Source: Metellina segmentata
Lineage: Eukaryota > Arthropoda > Arachnida > Araneae > Tetragnathidae
Direction: 5' to 3'
Length of the DNA stretch: 64,000 nucleotides
Assembly: GCA_947359465.1 (NCBI GenBank)
Contig: OX375872.1
Span: 6,577,741 to 6,641,740 of the forward strand
The notes under the pieces were generated by a model. It saw nothing but the letters and a program-made list of their open reading frames with translations, was not told where the DNA came from and did no database searches. This document shows, piece by piece, positions 54,106 to 64,000 of the stretch. The translations under genes were made by a program, and so were the position numbers. Positions within the stretch are counted from its first letter, which is position 1. Each line of letters begins with the position of its first letter.

Positions 54106-55650
54106 TCTATATTAAAAAAAAGTTACAGTCGCAGGATTGAAAACTGTGTTGTTTAGCTCGATTCTTACACGGTTTCCGAGAAAGTACGGATAACAAAAAT
54201 ACGAAATTAACATCGTTAGTTCTTCATCGTGTTCCCTAGACAACTGTGAAGATCTTTTTCCGATATGACTATTAGTTTAGGGTTTATTAAGTGTCAAAAT
54301 TGAAAAAGCGAAATTTCTTCCGCGAGTGAGCAAAATACATAAAAATGTTCAGTCTTCAGCCGTGAGTTTTGTACCTGTCAACGTAAATTTTTGCGACTCG
54401 TCGAGTTGTTTCAGAAGTTTCAATTTGGTATTACTAATTATATTTTTTTTTTGAAATTCGGGAAAAATCGGGCAATTTTCGTTATTTTTTTTTTAAACTG
54501 TCTTTTCTATATCTTATTACTATTAGTTTTTGAATTTGAAAATATCGCAGTATACCTGATAATGCACTCTTTCTTACTGTACAATTTTTTTTTTAATTGG
54601 TTAGTAAATAAGTTCGATGCTATCAAAATTTAGTCATATTAGCTATAGAAAATTCGGAATATTTGGATATTTTCGCTACTTTTTGTTAAAACTGTCATAT
54701 CTACAGCTTAACACTATTATTTTTTAAATTTCAGAACATCACTGAATAACTTAGATTTTACTCTTTCTTAGGGTACAATTATTTATTAAATTGGTTAGTA
54801 AATAAAGTCGATGCAATCAAAAGTTGGTCATACGATTTTCGGAACTTTTAGATCGTAATTTCCGATACAAAACTAAAACTGTCAATCTATAGCTTTATAC
54901 AGTTAGCTTTAAAATTTCAAAATACCACGTAAAAGCTTAGAATGCAGTTTCATACGATAAAATTATTTTTTAATTGGTTCATAAATAAATTCGATGCAAT
55001 CAAAAGTTGGTCTCACAAATTTCGTATTGTTTAGATCGCGGAGCATGTTTCTCACGCAGATGAGAATTGTACTTTTGACTATCTGCTGTGCCAGATATCA
55101 AATTTATCGAAGCAACAATTGCCAAAAAAACGATTTCTTTTCATTTGGCGGGGAAAAGGGCTCGCTTTTTTGACTCTGTTCTCAGACGGTTTACCAAGAA
55201 AGTACAGATCATAAAATTAGGAGATTAAACACGGTATACTTAAAATTGTACAGGGAAAGGGATGCAGAAGGTTTTTTTATTGATGCGGCTATTAGTTTAG
55301 AGTGTTAAGATTAAAAAAAAAGTGAAATCACTTGCGAAAGGAGTTTTGGTTTGCGAAGCAAACCAAATAGAATTGCGTAGCAATCCCCGGGGGTCGGCGA
55401 GCGTAAGCGAGTATGGGGCGAAGCCCTTGCTGTGATGTCATGGACCGGAAAGTCAAATAAGGGTTATACGAATTATTAAAATAGTTTCGCTGTCCAGGAG
55501 ATTCATTCTGCGAAAGGAATGTTGGTTTGCGAAGCAAACCAAATGGGATCTGTGAAAGGAGTGTTGGTTAGCGAAGCAAACCAAAATGGGATTGCATAGC
55601 AATCCCCGGGGGTTGGCGAGCTTAAGCGAACAGGGGACGGAGCCCCGTAG
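54106..55650 (+). mobile_element. Helitron-like element, family 2 copy 2 (1.5 kb)
   Basis: Starts TCTATATTAAAAAAAAG and ends GGGGACGGAGCCCCGTAG with T following (family-2 copy 1 ends CTAG). It contains the CACGGTTTCCGAGAAAGTACGG block, three diverged tandem units of about 190 bp (54490-55020), and repeated GGTTTGCGAAGCAAACCAAA palindromes near the 3' end (55346, 55523, 55566). Non-coding. Confidence 0.65.
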
Positions 55651-55721
55651 TACAATAAATGTTCAAAATTGCGACCACCAACAGTAATGCATGCAATTGT
55701 GTCAACTGGAGTCCCGTAAAC

Positions 55722-56795
55722 CAGTGGTCCCCAACCCCCGGGCAGCGGACCGGTACCTGTCCGTGGATCAAATGGTACCGGGCCGCCCAAGGAACATTAA
55801 ATTATTTCCATTTTACTTACTGTGGTGTATTTATCTCCTGTTTGTGCGGTTCTTATCTATGAAATGTCCACTCAAATTAGGAGGTGGTAAATCAGAACTT
55901 GAAATTTGTTCTGTAACTAGAGCTTCAATAACGATTTCTGAATTCTGTATGTCTCTATTTTTAAATTTGACACATGTGACAACTGTTTTCAAGTTGGCAG
56001 ACGAAGTAGCTGCATTTTAAGCCAAACTGAAGTTGTGGGGATGGCCCGTGAACAGAGGCATTTTGGACATGTTTCAGACGATAGCAGGGAGTTTAGGCGA
56101 GACTGAGCCTAAACATTCATTCTCCCAGTTGGTGCACGATCACCTGTCTTTGCTTTTAAAAGAGTTTGAGCGCTACTTCCCAACCATAAAAGACCCACAA
56201 ACTAGTGAGGAATGGATCCGCGACCCATTTGTAAACAAATCAGGCGAATCTACCATGTCTGTGAAAGAAGATCAGCTGCTGGAGATTGCAAATGGATGCG
56301 GCCTTAAAACTACGTTCGAAACAACAACTCTGCCGGTGTTCTGGATTAAAGTCATGGCAGAATACCCTGAGATTGCCACCACAGCACTTAAATCCCTATT
56401 CGACCGCCATTTCCGACAACCTATCTGTGTGAAGCGGAGTTTTCTGCAGTGACAGCAACCAAAACAAAACAACGGAATAAACTAGACACAAGAAACACAC
56501 TTCGGGTGTCATTGTCTCCTATTACCCCCAGATGAAACCGTCTCATTGCAAAGAAATAAGGTCAGGGTTCTCATTGGTTTAGCGTTCTATTGAGTTAAAA
56601 TATTAAAGCACTTTATATTTATATTTTGGAGTAACTGTATTTTATTTTGAAGGCATGTTTAAATACAATTAAATTAAAATTATTAAATCAAACAATCTAA
56701 AATGTAAACAATCAACCCCCCCTCCCTCAGCGGGCCGCATTAAAATTATCAAACGTTGATCCGGTCCGCTGCGATAAAAAGGTTGGGGAGCACTG
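55722..56795 (+). mobile_element. hAT element with exact 8-bp duplication (1074 bp, internally deleted)
   Basis: Termini CAGTGGTCCCCAACCCCCGG and, inverted, CAGTGCTCCCCAACCTTTTT, with GCAGCGGACCGG subterminally at both ends. The direct repeat CCGTAAAC flanks it exactly (55714-55721, 56796-56803). It retains only the C-terminal third of a transposase gene, so it is non-autonomous. Confidence 0.93.
55950..56575 (+). pseudogene. hAT transposase C-terminal part
   Basis: Frames from about 55950 give a helical region (FKLADEVAAF, stop at 56018). Then 56033-56452 gives RGILDMFQTIAGSL, FERYFPTIKD, EEWIRDPFVNK and LPVFWIKVMAEYPEIATTAL, typical of the region before the hATC domain. The frame shifts at about 56430 in the LCEAEFSA-like motif, after which TKQRNKL-like sequence continues to about 56535. 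N-terminal and catalytic parts are deleted. Confidence 0.88.
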
Positions 56796-56948
56796 CCGTA
56801 AACGATGGTCTTCAGATATAAGAAGTAATCTCCCATCAGAAGTAATCGGTGTGTCTATCGGAATGGTTCATCACGCCCAATCCATCGCAACGAAAAACTG
56901 GCATTCAGGTAGCTTTTCTATCGTTTACGTGACTCCTTCAATTGAGTC

Positions 56949-58367
56949 AAAACAGTCTGGGAGTTTTATTTCTGGATTCTATGAATGCTAAAATAAGAGA
57001 TTAAAAAAATTTCTAAGTGCCTAAAGGATACTCGGTGGGATTCATTTATTGCAAATGTCATATGCTGCGCAGTAGCGAAATAACCACAAACGCCGTTCCC
57101 TACTCTCGATTCCCTATTCAACTAACATTGATTTACTACTATTTTACAACTTCACAATGCATAAAATACCTTCCCCAAATTCGTCATCAGCTCTCGGACT
57201 ACTATGTATATACATAGTTATATACACATGTGAATATATTAATGCTTAAAGTGTTAATAGCAAAACCGTATTTAAAAAACCTTTAAAAAAAATTAGAATG
57301 AGCTCAAAATAATTTTCAACGTGGTCACATTTGCGTGAAAAAAATTAACTCATCCAAAATGCTTTATAAGGCCCTGTGCACACATCCGGTTTTTCAAAGT
57401 GCGGTGCCACTGCGCGGTAACGTAGCCCAACTATGCACACATAACCGAGAAATGACGCATGAACTCATTTCGCGCCATTTGCGATAAATATTCTATCGTA
57501 GGAAACGTATTTATTTCGCTTACTTGGTGTAAAAAAGTATATTTTGTAACAAAATAGACGTTACTGGATACAACCATTTATAAATTATTATTTATTTTCC
57601 ACTTGTTTATAAAAACAAGCTAATTCAGAACGGAGACTCCTGTGCTGCGCCGTGGGGAACTGCGGTACACATTTCACGAAAGTAGGACGTGCGTCGCTCC
57701 AGCGGTGCTGGAGGCATGTGTGCACTGCTTCAATGGATCTAATGGATCTCAGACCTCATTTGCGCTGCGGTAGCGGCGCCGCGCGTTGAAAAACCGGATG
57801 TGTGCACCGGGCTAAGTAGCTCGAGCTGCACTTCAAACTCGAGTCACGTGGTTCCTCCACAATCATGCGCAGACCGGTGAGCCAAGGCACTGCCTTCTAG
57901 GGTAGCCAGTTCCCCGGTAGCTGCCGATACTTATGTAAAATCTTTATTTGCGTCGGGTTATTATTTAAAACCGCCGTATTCGTCTGGCTTTTTGCACATA
58001 TTTTCAATAGTAATTAATAAACATGCTATAAAAATTTCAGAGTGCCTAAAGAATATTTTTTGCGTTCATTACAATACAAGTTCGGGGCAGTCGGGTTGTA
58101 CTTTAAAACCGTCCAAACAGTCTGGGGTTTTTATTTTTACATTCTATGAATGTTAAAGAAAGAGATTAAAAAAATTTCTAAGTGCCTAAAGGATACTCGC
58201 TGGGATGATTTTTTTGCAAATATCCTATGCTGCGCAGTAGCGAAATAACCGCAAACGGCGACCTTCGATTCCCTATTCAACAAAAATTGAATATCTATTA
58301 TTTTACAATTTCATAGTGCCTAAAGTACCTTCCCAAAATTCGTCATCAGCTCTCCTACTATTAGGAT
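56949..58367. repeat. Diverged direct repeats of about 255 bp flanking a MITE
   Basis: 56949-57201 and 58113-58367 share CAGTCTGGGRGTTTTTATTT, GATTAAAAAAATTTCTAAGT, GCTGCGCAGTAGCGAAATAA and TTCGTCATCAGCTCTC in the same order and orientation. A shorter piece at 57950-58060 shares the GTGCCTAAAGRATA motif. Probably a tandem satellite-like or TE-derived array. The PIF-type MITE copy 2 lies between. Confidence 0.85.
57370..57812. mobile_element. PIF/Harbinger-type MITE, copy 2
   Basis: Same family as 3756-4182: termini GGCCCTGTGCACACATCCGG and, inverted, GCCCGGTGCACACATCCGG. Flanked by TAA (57367-57369, 57813-57815), fitting a TWA target. 443 bp. Confidence 0.88.
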
Positions 58368-58409
58368 GTTACAATGCTTCTGATACAAAAATTGTAAAAG
58401 ATAATAGAT

Positions 58410-60814
58410 CAGAGGTGGCCAACCTGTGGCGCATTGCATTCTTGTGCCTACTATTTTTTTTGTAGTAAGTGCCATAATTGAATCCATTTTCTGTTATGCC
58501 TTGTAACGTAGAAATAAAAGTGCACTCTAAAGTTCAACAAGACAGTTAAAAATTATAAATATACATAGCAACAGACAAGCATAAAAACGATATGATCAGC
58601 GTAGAGACAGGCAATCGGCTCAATGCATTGCGTCAGACAAGGATTGTACGTGTATCAGACAAAATTAATTCAGCAGTAATGTAAACACAGAAAATAGTAA
58701 TATAAACACTCACAGGAAATAGTATTATAAACACTCACAGGAAGTATGCAACAACTTTATTGTCAACACCCGAGTGCTCACAGTTCAATATATACAGCCT
58801 TCTTAGTGCGAAAGAAAATGAGCAAAAGAAGCGCAGAAAGTGAGAGTAAGCGTGAATTGAATGAGTAGTGGGAAAATGAACTGTTACTTATAGCAAGTCC
58901 ATCAGGAAAACCGTTTTGCATTGTTTGTGAAAGTACTCTTTCACATAACAGAAGACATGATATTAATAGTCACTATAAAACACACCATCAGGCGAATATA
59001 GAAGGAATAATGAAGCTCGTTCTTGGGTCTGAGTTACGAAAAGAATACGTGATTAAGAAAAAGAAAGAAATCAGAAGACAAATATTTTTACTAAAGTAAG
59101 TTGTGAAGACTTGGCAATGACAGAAGCATCTTATGAAATAGTTTTAAAATTGGCGAAAAAAGACGAAACCTTTTTTTGACGGAAAAGAAACTGTTAAGCC
59201 TTGTCTCAAATATTTGCACATCATCTTGGTGACAAAGGTATTTGAAAGAAAAGCAGATGAAATTGCTATATCAAGGCAGACAGCTACAAGACGTATCGAA
59301 GAACTCTCTTAGGATGTATCTCAGCAACTGAAAGACCTCGTCCATTCTTGTACTTTCTTTTCACTAGCTTTGGATGAATCAACGGACATATGTGATGTAC
59401 TCCAGTTAAGAATTTTTATAAGAGGAATTGATGATAATTTTAATGTTTTTGAAGAACTTCCAAGTCTGGAGACATTGCAAGGTAATACAAGAGGATTAGA
59501 CATATTTGAAAAAGTAAAATCAAGCTTAGAAAATCTGAAAATAGATTATGGTAAACTCATCAGTGTGTGTACTGACGGAGCGCCATCAATGATAGGTAAA
59601 AGCAATGGCACAATAACTGGGCTTGAAATTTTTTTAAATCGTCCTGTACTAAAGTATCACTGCATTATACACCAATACACCAAGAGGCACTGTGGGGAAA
59701 AACTTTAAAAATGCACCATGTTATATTACAGGTAGTGAAATGTGTGAATAAAATTAGAGCAAGAGCATTAAACAGACGAGAATTCAGAGGATATTGTGAA
59801 GTGTTAGATTTGGAATATGGTGAACTTATCCTTCATTATGAGGTGCGCTGGCTTTCTAAGGGACAGGTTCAGAGTAGATTTTGGAAATTGAAAAACGCTG
59901 TTCATAACTTGTTAGAACAGGAAATTGAACTTCCTGATGAAAGAACCCTATTATTCGATAACACCTGGTTCTTTGATTTGGCATTTTTAATTGATGTTAC
60001 TAGCCATCTCAATAATCTAAATTCGAAACTACAAGGCAAGAATAAATTATTTCCTAGCTTAGTAAATAGCATAAATTCATTTAAAATGAAATTAAAACTC
60101 TTCATCTCTCAATAAGAAAATCAGGATTTTAGTCAATTTCCACATTTGAAAGAGCAAAGTGAATGTGCTGCGGATAATAACAATTTGACCAAAGATATTG
60201 AAAAGGTCAAGTTATTGCAAGGGTCATTTGAAAGTCGTTTTCATGATCTGGCTAAAGACGAAAACTGCATGCTCGCATTTATAAACCCATTTTCACTCAG
60301 TGAACAAAACGTAATGAAGATGCCTAGTGACATACAATAGGAACTCATTGATTTATAAACAAATTCACTATTAAAAATGAAATTTACTGGCGTTCATTAC
60401 CCTGTGAACATTTTCCAGAACTAAGAAAAGTTGCAAATTATATATGTTGTTTCAGAACGACATATAGATGTGAATAAATAATTTCATCAATGAAAATTAT
60501 TAAAAGCAAAACGAAGTCGTGAATGACTGATTCAAATTTAAAGAATTCTCTGGTGCTCTCTGTAAGAAATTTAACACCAAACATTGAAAAACTAGCGAAA
60601 TCCAAACTGGCTCAAAAGTCCCATTAATGGTAAGTAATGTTTATGTTTTGTAATAAATATTTTTATCTACAGTAATTAAATAATTAAAAATGTTAATTAT
60701 GTCTACAAACATACTTTTATTAAAAAGGTTATTATGAATATGTGTTGTATGGTGCATTTGAACTCGTATGTGAAAAAAATTGACGTATTGTATGTAAAAG
60801 GTTGGCCACCCCTG
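58410..60814 (+). mobile_element. hAT element with both termini and exact 8-bp duplication (2405 bp)
   Basis: Termini CAGAGGTGGCCAACCTGTGG and, inverted, CAGGGGTGGCCAACCTTTTA. The direct repeat TAATAGAT is exact on both sides (58402-58409, 60815-60822). It holds an entire but decayed transposase gene. A partial relative is at 29134-29840. Confidence 0.95.
58819..60620 (+). pseudogene. hAT transposase (ZBED5/GTF2IRD2-like), decayed
   Basis: From the ATG at 58819 (MSKRSAESESKRELNE) a TAG stop follows at 58867 where the 29-kb relative has CAG. The zinc-finger-like CIVCESTLSHNRRHD is next. Between 59090 and 59370 the gene is split over frames. The catalytic domain continues at 59370-59708 (LDESTDICDV; VCTDGAPSMIGKSNG), then 59711-60115 (HYEVRWLSKGQ, WKLKNAVHNLLEQE). 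The C-terminal hATC motif (TYRCE...SSMKIIKSK, LTPNIEKLAKSK) is at 60450-60620 in another frame. It is inactive. Confidence 0.92.
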
Positions 60815-60822
60815 TAATAGAT

Positions 60823-61196
60823 GATTGAATATCAATATACTTTAAGTGTAGGGAAAATTCTTTTGAATTTTGAAATTAAAATTTCTACACTAGAGCAGTT
60901 CTCAATCTTTGACTGCCATATTTTTTCTTTAGTACTATGCACTTACATCTTAATTATTTCTTAAATTTTGCAAATCTGAAAAAAATTGAAAATACTGAAT
61001 TTAAAAAGTTTAATATACGTATAAACAATTATTTTTACAACGAATTATTTAATGGACTAAATATGGAGTATTGTTTCGATAAATGAAACTCAGTGGTGAA
61101 ATTTAAAACCAATAAAAAGAAAAATATCAAACAGCTAAAAAGGAATGGAATATTCCACTCATATAACATCTTCAAGAAAAGATTCCATGCATCCCC
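60823..61196. other. AT-rich spacer
   Basis: No gene, repeat terminus or RNA recognised between the hAT element and the assembly gap. Confidence 0.5.
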
Positions 61197-61396
61197 NNNN
61201 NNNNNNNNNNNNNNNNNNNNNNNNNNNNNNNNNNNNNNNNNNNNNNNNNNNNNNNNNNNNNNNNNNNNNNNNNNNNNNNNNNNNNNNNNNNNNNNNNNNN
61301 NNNNNNNNNNNNNNNNNNNNNNNNNNNNNNNNNNNNNNNNNNNNNNNNNNNNNNNNNNNNNNNNNNNNNNNNNNNNNNNNNNNNNNNNNNNNNNNN
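61197..61396. other. Assembly gap (200 N)
   Basis: Exactly 200 unknown bases, a standard placeholder size, so true length is unknown. Open frames crossing it are artefacts. Confidence 0.99.
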
Positions 61397-61398
61397 TA

Positions 61399-61491
<93 letters not shown>

Positions 61492-61494
61492 ATA

Positions 61495-61528
<34 letters not shown>

Positions 61529-61546
61529 TTTATATATATATATATA

Positions 61547-61595
<49 letters not shown>

Positions 61596-61615
61596 ATATA
61601 TATATATATATATTA
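61397..61615. repeat. (TA)n microsatellite with TTTT interruptions
   Basis: About 220 bases of TA dinucleotides with regularly spaced TTTA/TTTTA interruptions, adjoining the gap. Probably the cause of the gap. Confidence 0.97.
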
Positions 61616-62425
61616 ATTTTAAATTTACAAAGTGGGTCAAATGCCCTGTTTTAAGGTTTTGACATGTAATTTTTTTTTTTTGTCTATGCTTTCACCCCTT
61701 TTCATCAACTCACTTCTCAACTTTTCATGAAATGTTTATAAAATTAATTTAGAAGTATTTATTTCTCTTCATCGCTCCCTGCATCTGACAAACATATGAA
61801 GTATACCTTTTTTTATCGTGGATGGGTCAGTAGGTTGCTTTAATATTTTGTGTATTTATACTGTCAACTCTAAAACCATTTCATATGTAGTGCTGTGCAA
61901 AATAATAAGCACACACACCACTGTCAAGAATTATGGCATGTAACGTAGATAGCCTCTGCTGGTGCTGGTATTTATCACTATTCTCTAATTAGCCTGAATA
62001 AATGCCCATGTGGTGTACAATAAACAACATCAATCATAAGAACTTGCAAGTAAATATCAAAGACTTCAGAAAAAGAGGATTAATATGTTAGCAGGATTGG
62101 CAAGTACAAGATAAGTTACTGATGTGCATAAAAGATCCAAATACATTACTGTCATGAAAATAAAGACAGTAAAATCCACTCTCTATGTAAGAAATATATT
62201 TGCGTAAAGTGTTTAGAAGAGTAACCTTGCATTAGTTAAAAATACGGCAAATGAATCAAGATTTTATTATTGAATATTCAAACAAAAAGTGAAACTACTG
62301 AATAAAGTCGAAATATCAGATTAATGAATATTGAATTCTTGCTATTTTGTTTTATGATTATTAAATTATTATTTAAATATGTAAGCCAGTCACCACAAGC
62401 TTAACAAGGTGAGTTCCTTGGTGAA
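61616..62425. other. Non-coding interval
   Basis: No gene recognised. 61890-61915 (TAGTGCTGTGCAAAATAATA, then AGCACACAC) resembles a Tc1-type terminus, without a partner. Confidence 0.45.
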
Positions 62426-63005
62426 ATAAAAGTCTCTGTGGTCTTAAAAAGAACTGCAGAAGGCTCTTTAACAGAGCTAAAGGAACAGGTGAGTGGTCAA
62501 GATACAAAGAGGCACTCACCAACTATAACAAGGCTAAAAGGAAACTTAAACAGGAGTCATGGAAAAACTTCTGTGGCCAAGTGGACAGTATGTTTAGTTC
62601 AGCTAAGCTGACTAAAGTAATGACCAAACACAACCAGTGCCAATTGGGCTCCATTAGAAAGGATGATGGCACATTCAAGGAAAACGGTAGAAGCAACCTG
62701 GTAGAAATTCTTAGAGTGCACTTCCCCGATTCCAGAATCACAAACATCAATGATGTACACTTATTCCCCTGCTACATAGTGAGAAGGAGGACTGGGAACT
62801 GGCTAGAAGTATAATTACTTCAAAAAGAATAGCATGGGTGATTAACTCATTCATGCACATCTATGCAGGATTTATAGATCTTGCGTGGTATATGGGTACA
62901 TGCCACATGCATGGAGAGGTAATTTTTATACCCAAACCAGGTAAAACATGCTACAGTGAAGCCAAAGCCTTCATACCTATTAGCAGTGCTGTAGACGTAA
63001 AAAAA
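62426..63005 (+). pseudogene. Non-LTR retrotransposon fragment (endonuclease-RT linker and RT start)
   Basis: Frames give GLKKNCRRLFNRAKGTGEWS, a YNKAKRKLKQESWKNFC block, LVEILRVHFPDS, then (62838-63000) EVIFIPKPGKTCYSEAKAFIPIS. This is the segment before and at the start of RT in Jockey/LOA-type LINEs. Catalytic RT motifs and the rest are missing, and the frames are interrupted. Confidence 0.75.
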
Positions 63006-63009
63006 GCAG

Positions 63010-63370
63010 AGGGTATACCATGATCGCCCGCAGAATATTTTCCATGGGGTGGTGAAACATGTACTTGCTACTTTCACTTTCCACGGAGGGTATAAAACAT
63101 GTACACGCACGCACATACATGTAAATATATAAGAAATCCATAGGCCAGGGAATTGACCGCTTCACTTGCACCCCCCCCCCCCCACCTCCTGGCACCCATG
63201 GGGTATACTTAAGGGACCGGAGAATATGCTCGCTTTAATCGAAGTTCAATCGTGAGAAAACCCCTACATTAATTTGATATTACAGGAAAGGAATTGTGGA
63301 ACTTAGAAGAAACTTCGAATTAAGCAGAAATTTGATTTCGAGGATTCGAGTTATTGGGAGTTTACTATAT
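63010..63370 (-). repeat. Dispersed repeat, reverse copy of 17690-17840, with poly-C tract
   Basis: 63195-63365 matches 17690-17835 in reverse complement. 63010-63110 has GAGGGTATACCATG and GAGGGTATAAAACATGTAC, related in motif to 16905-16990. A run of 13 C lies at 63171-63183. No coding sequence. Confidence 0.55.
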
Positions 63371-63496
63371 TTATGCAAAGCAAAATATACAGACTAGCAT
63401 CAAGTGGTATTTTAATTTGAAACTATATCACTATATTAATACTTAACTATGATATAGAATACAGGGAAAATGTTAAGAAAGATATTTAAACACATA
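63371..63496. other. AT-rich spacer
   Basis: No feature recognised before the Tc1 terminus. Confidence 0.4.
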
Positions 63497-64000
63497 CACT
63501 GAAGAGCCAAAATATTATGACCACCTACTCAATAACGCGTTGTGCCTTCTTTGGCCTGCAAAACAGCTGCAACTTGCCTGGGCATAGATGCCACAAGTTC
63601 TTGGTACAAGACTGGAGACAGGTTGTACCAAATGTCTAAGCAGCGGTAATGCAAAGTCGAGATATTTGGACATGGTGGTGTTTGAGCTCTGAGCTGCCGC
63701 TCCATGATGCCCCAAATGCGCTCTATCGGATTAAGACCCCGGCGAGTTAGGTGGCCAGGACATTAAGTGGAATTATCCTCAAACCACTCCAATACAATCC
63801 GAGCCTTGTGACATGGGGCGTTGTCCTGCTGGAAAATTCAATTTCCAGTTGTTAAGACAGACGCCATCTAACTGTGCAACTGATCCGCAATGATGTTCAG
63901 ATAGTTTGCAGCATTCATGGTCTGTTCTACTATAACTACGGGTCCCAGAGTCGTCCATAAGAACGTCCCCAAAGCGTTACACCACCACCAGCCTGTATAT
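63497..64000 (-). mobile_element. Tc1-like transposon 3' part, running off the window
   Basis: Begins (on the plus strand) CACTGAAGAGCCAAAATATT after TA at 63495-63496: a Tc1-type terminus. On the minus strand the transposase C-terminal half is seen: LGPVVIVEQTMNAANYLNII, a decayed second-D region, PPNSPDLNPIE-like sequence and a C-terminus MPRQVAAVLQAKEGTTRY (66-codon frame 63715-63515). The second catalytic block is frameshifted (FPAGQRPMSQG in one frame near 63820). Different subfamily from the other Tc1 copies. Confidence 0.88.

Noticed and set aside
61093..61662. Two long frames of Y/I repeats across the N gap
   Set aside because: They are translations of unknown bases and of the TA microsatellite.
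61891..61915. Tc1-type terminus TAGTGCTGTGCAAAATAATA
   Set aside because: No partner terminus or transposase was found, so no element is called.

Overview
This window looks like repeat-rich arthropod nuclear DNA. It is AT-rich, with no operons or ribosome-binding sites and no convincing multi-exon host gene. Almost every recognisable reading frame belongs to a transposable element. The mix (Tc1 elements with related transposases, esterase-ORF1 CR1 LINEs, Jockey and RNase H LINEs, Ty3/gypsy, hAT, PIF/Harbinger-type MITEs, Helitron-like repeats) resembles what is common in chelicerates such as orb-weaving spiders. That assignment is an inference from TE content only.

Layout. 1-3646: a Tc1 fragment abuts a 5'-truncated gypsy element with one long intact pol frame and a 3' LTR. 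3756-7096: a MITE with a TTA target duplication, a minus-strand Helitron-like element and smaller inverted-repeat elements. 7095-10323: a decayed second gypsy lineage split by two copies of one MITE, one inserted in the terminus of the other. 10371-17860: Helitron-like, hAT, RNase H-LINE and mariner-like remnants. 17900-24750: an old Tc1 copy interrupted by a nearly complete CR1 LINE (intact ORF1, ORF2 with one stop) and by a hAT element with a perfect 8-bp duplication, which itself holds a younger Tc1. 24750-30690: minus-strand Jockey, Tc1 and hAT pieces and tandem repeats. 31134-34945: a Helitron-like repeat holding at least three further levels of nested insertion. 36092-37498: a Tc1 with both ends. 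37854-38532: a short Helitron-like element.

40449-51560 is best read as one interrupted DNA transposon. It has matching inverted termini and a minus-strand DDE transposase whose second D and E are 82 residues apart (Sailor-like, DD82E). It was split by a gypsy element (LTRs 225 bp, two differences, 4-bp target duplication), which itself carries a MITE, and by a 2.76-kb element with terminal inverted repeats of nearly 700 bp and a perfect 8-bp duplication. 52572-64000: a tRNA-like sequence, a second long Helitron-like copy, two hAT elements with perfect 8-bp duplications, a second copy of the first MITE, a 200-base assembly gap next to a TA microsatellite, a LINE fragment, and a Tc1 running off the right edge.

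The elements do not form a pathway. What connects them is insertion order, which target duplications make unusually readable here. Nearly all coding regions are broken by stops, frameshifts or insertions. Exceptions are the gypsy pol frame at 384-3347 and CR1 ORF1 at 18504-19277.
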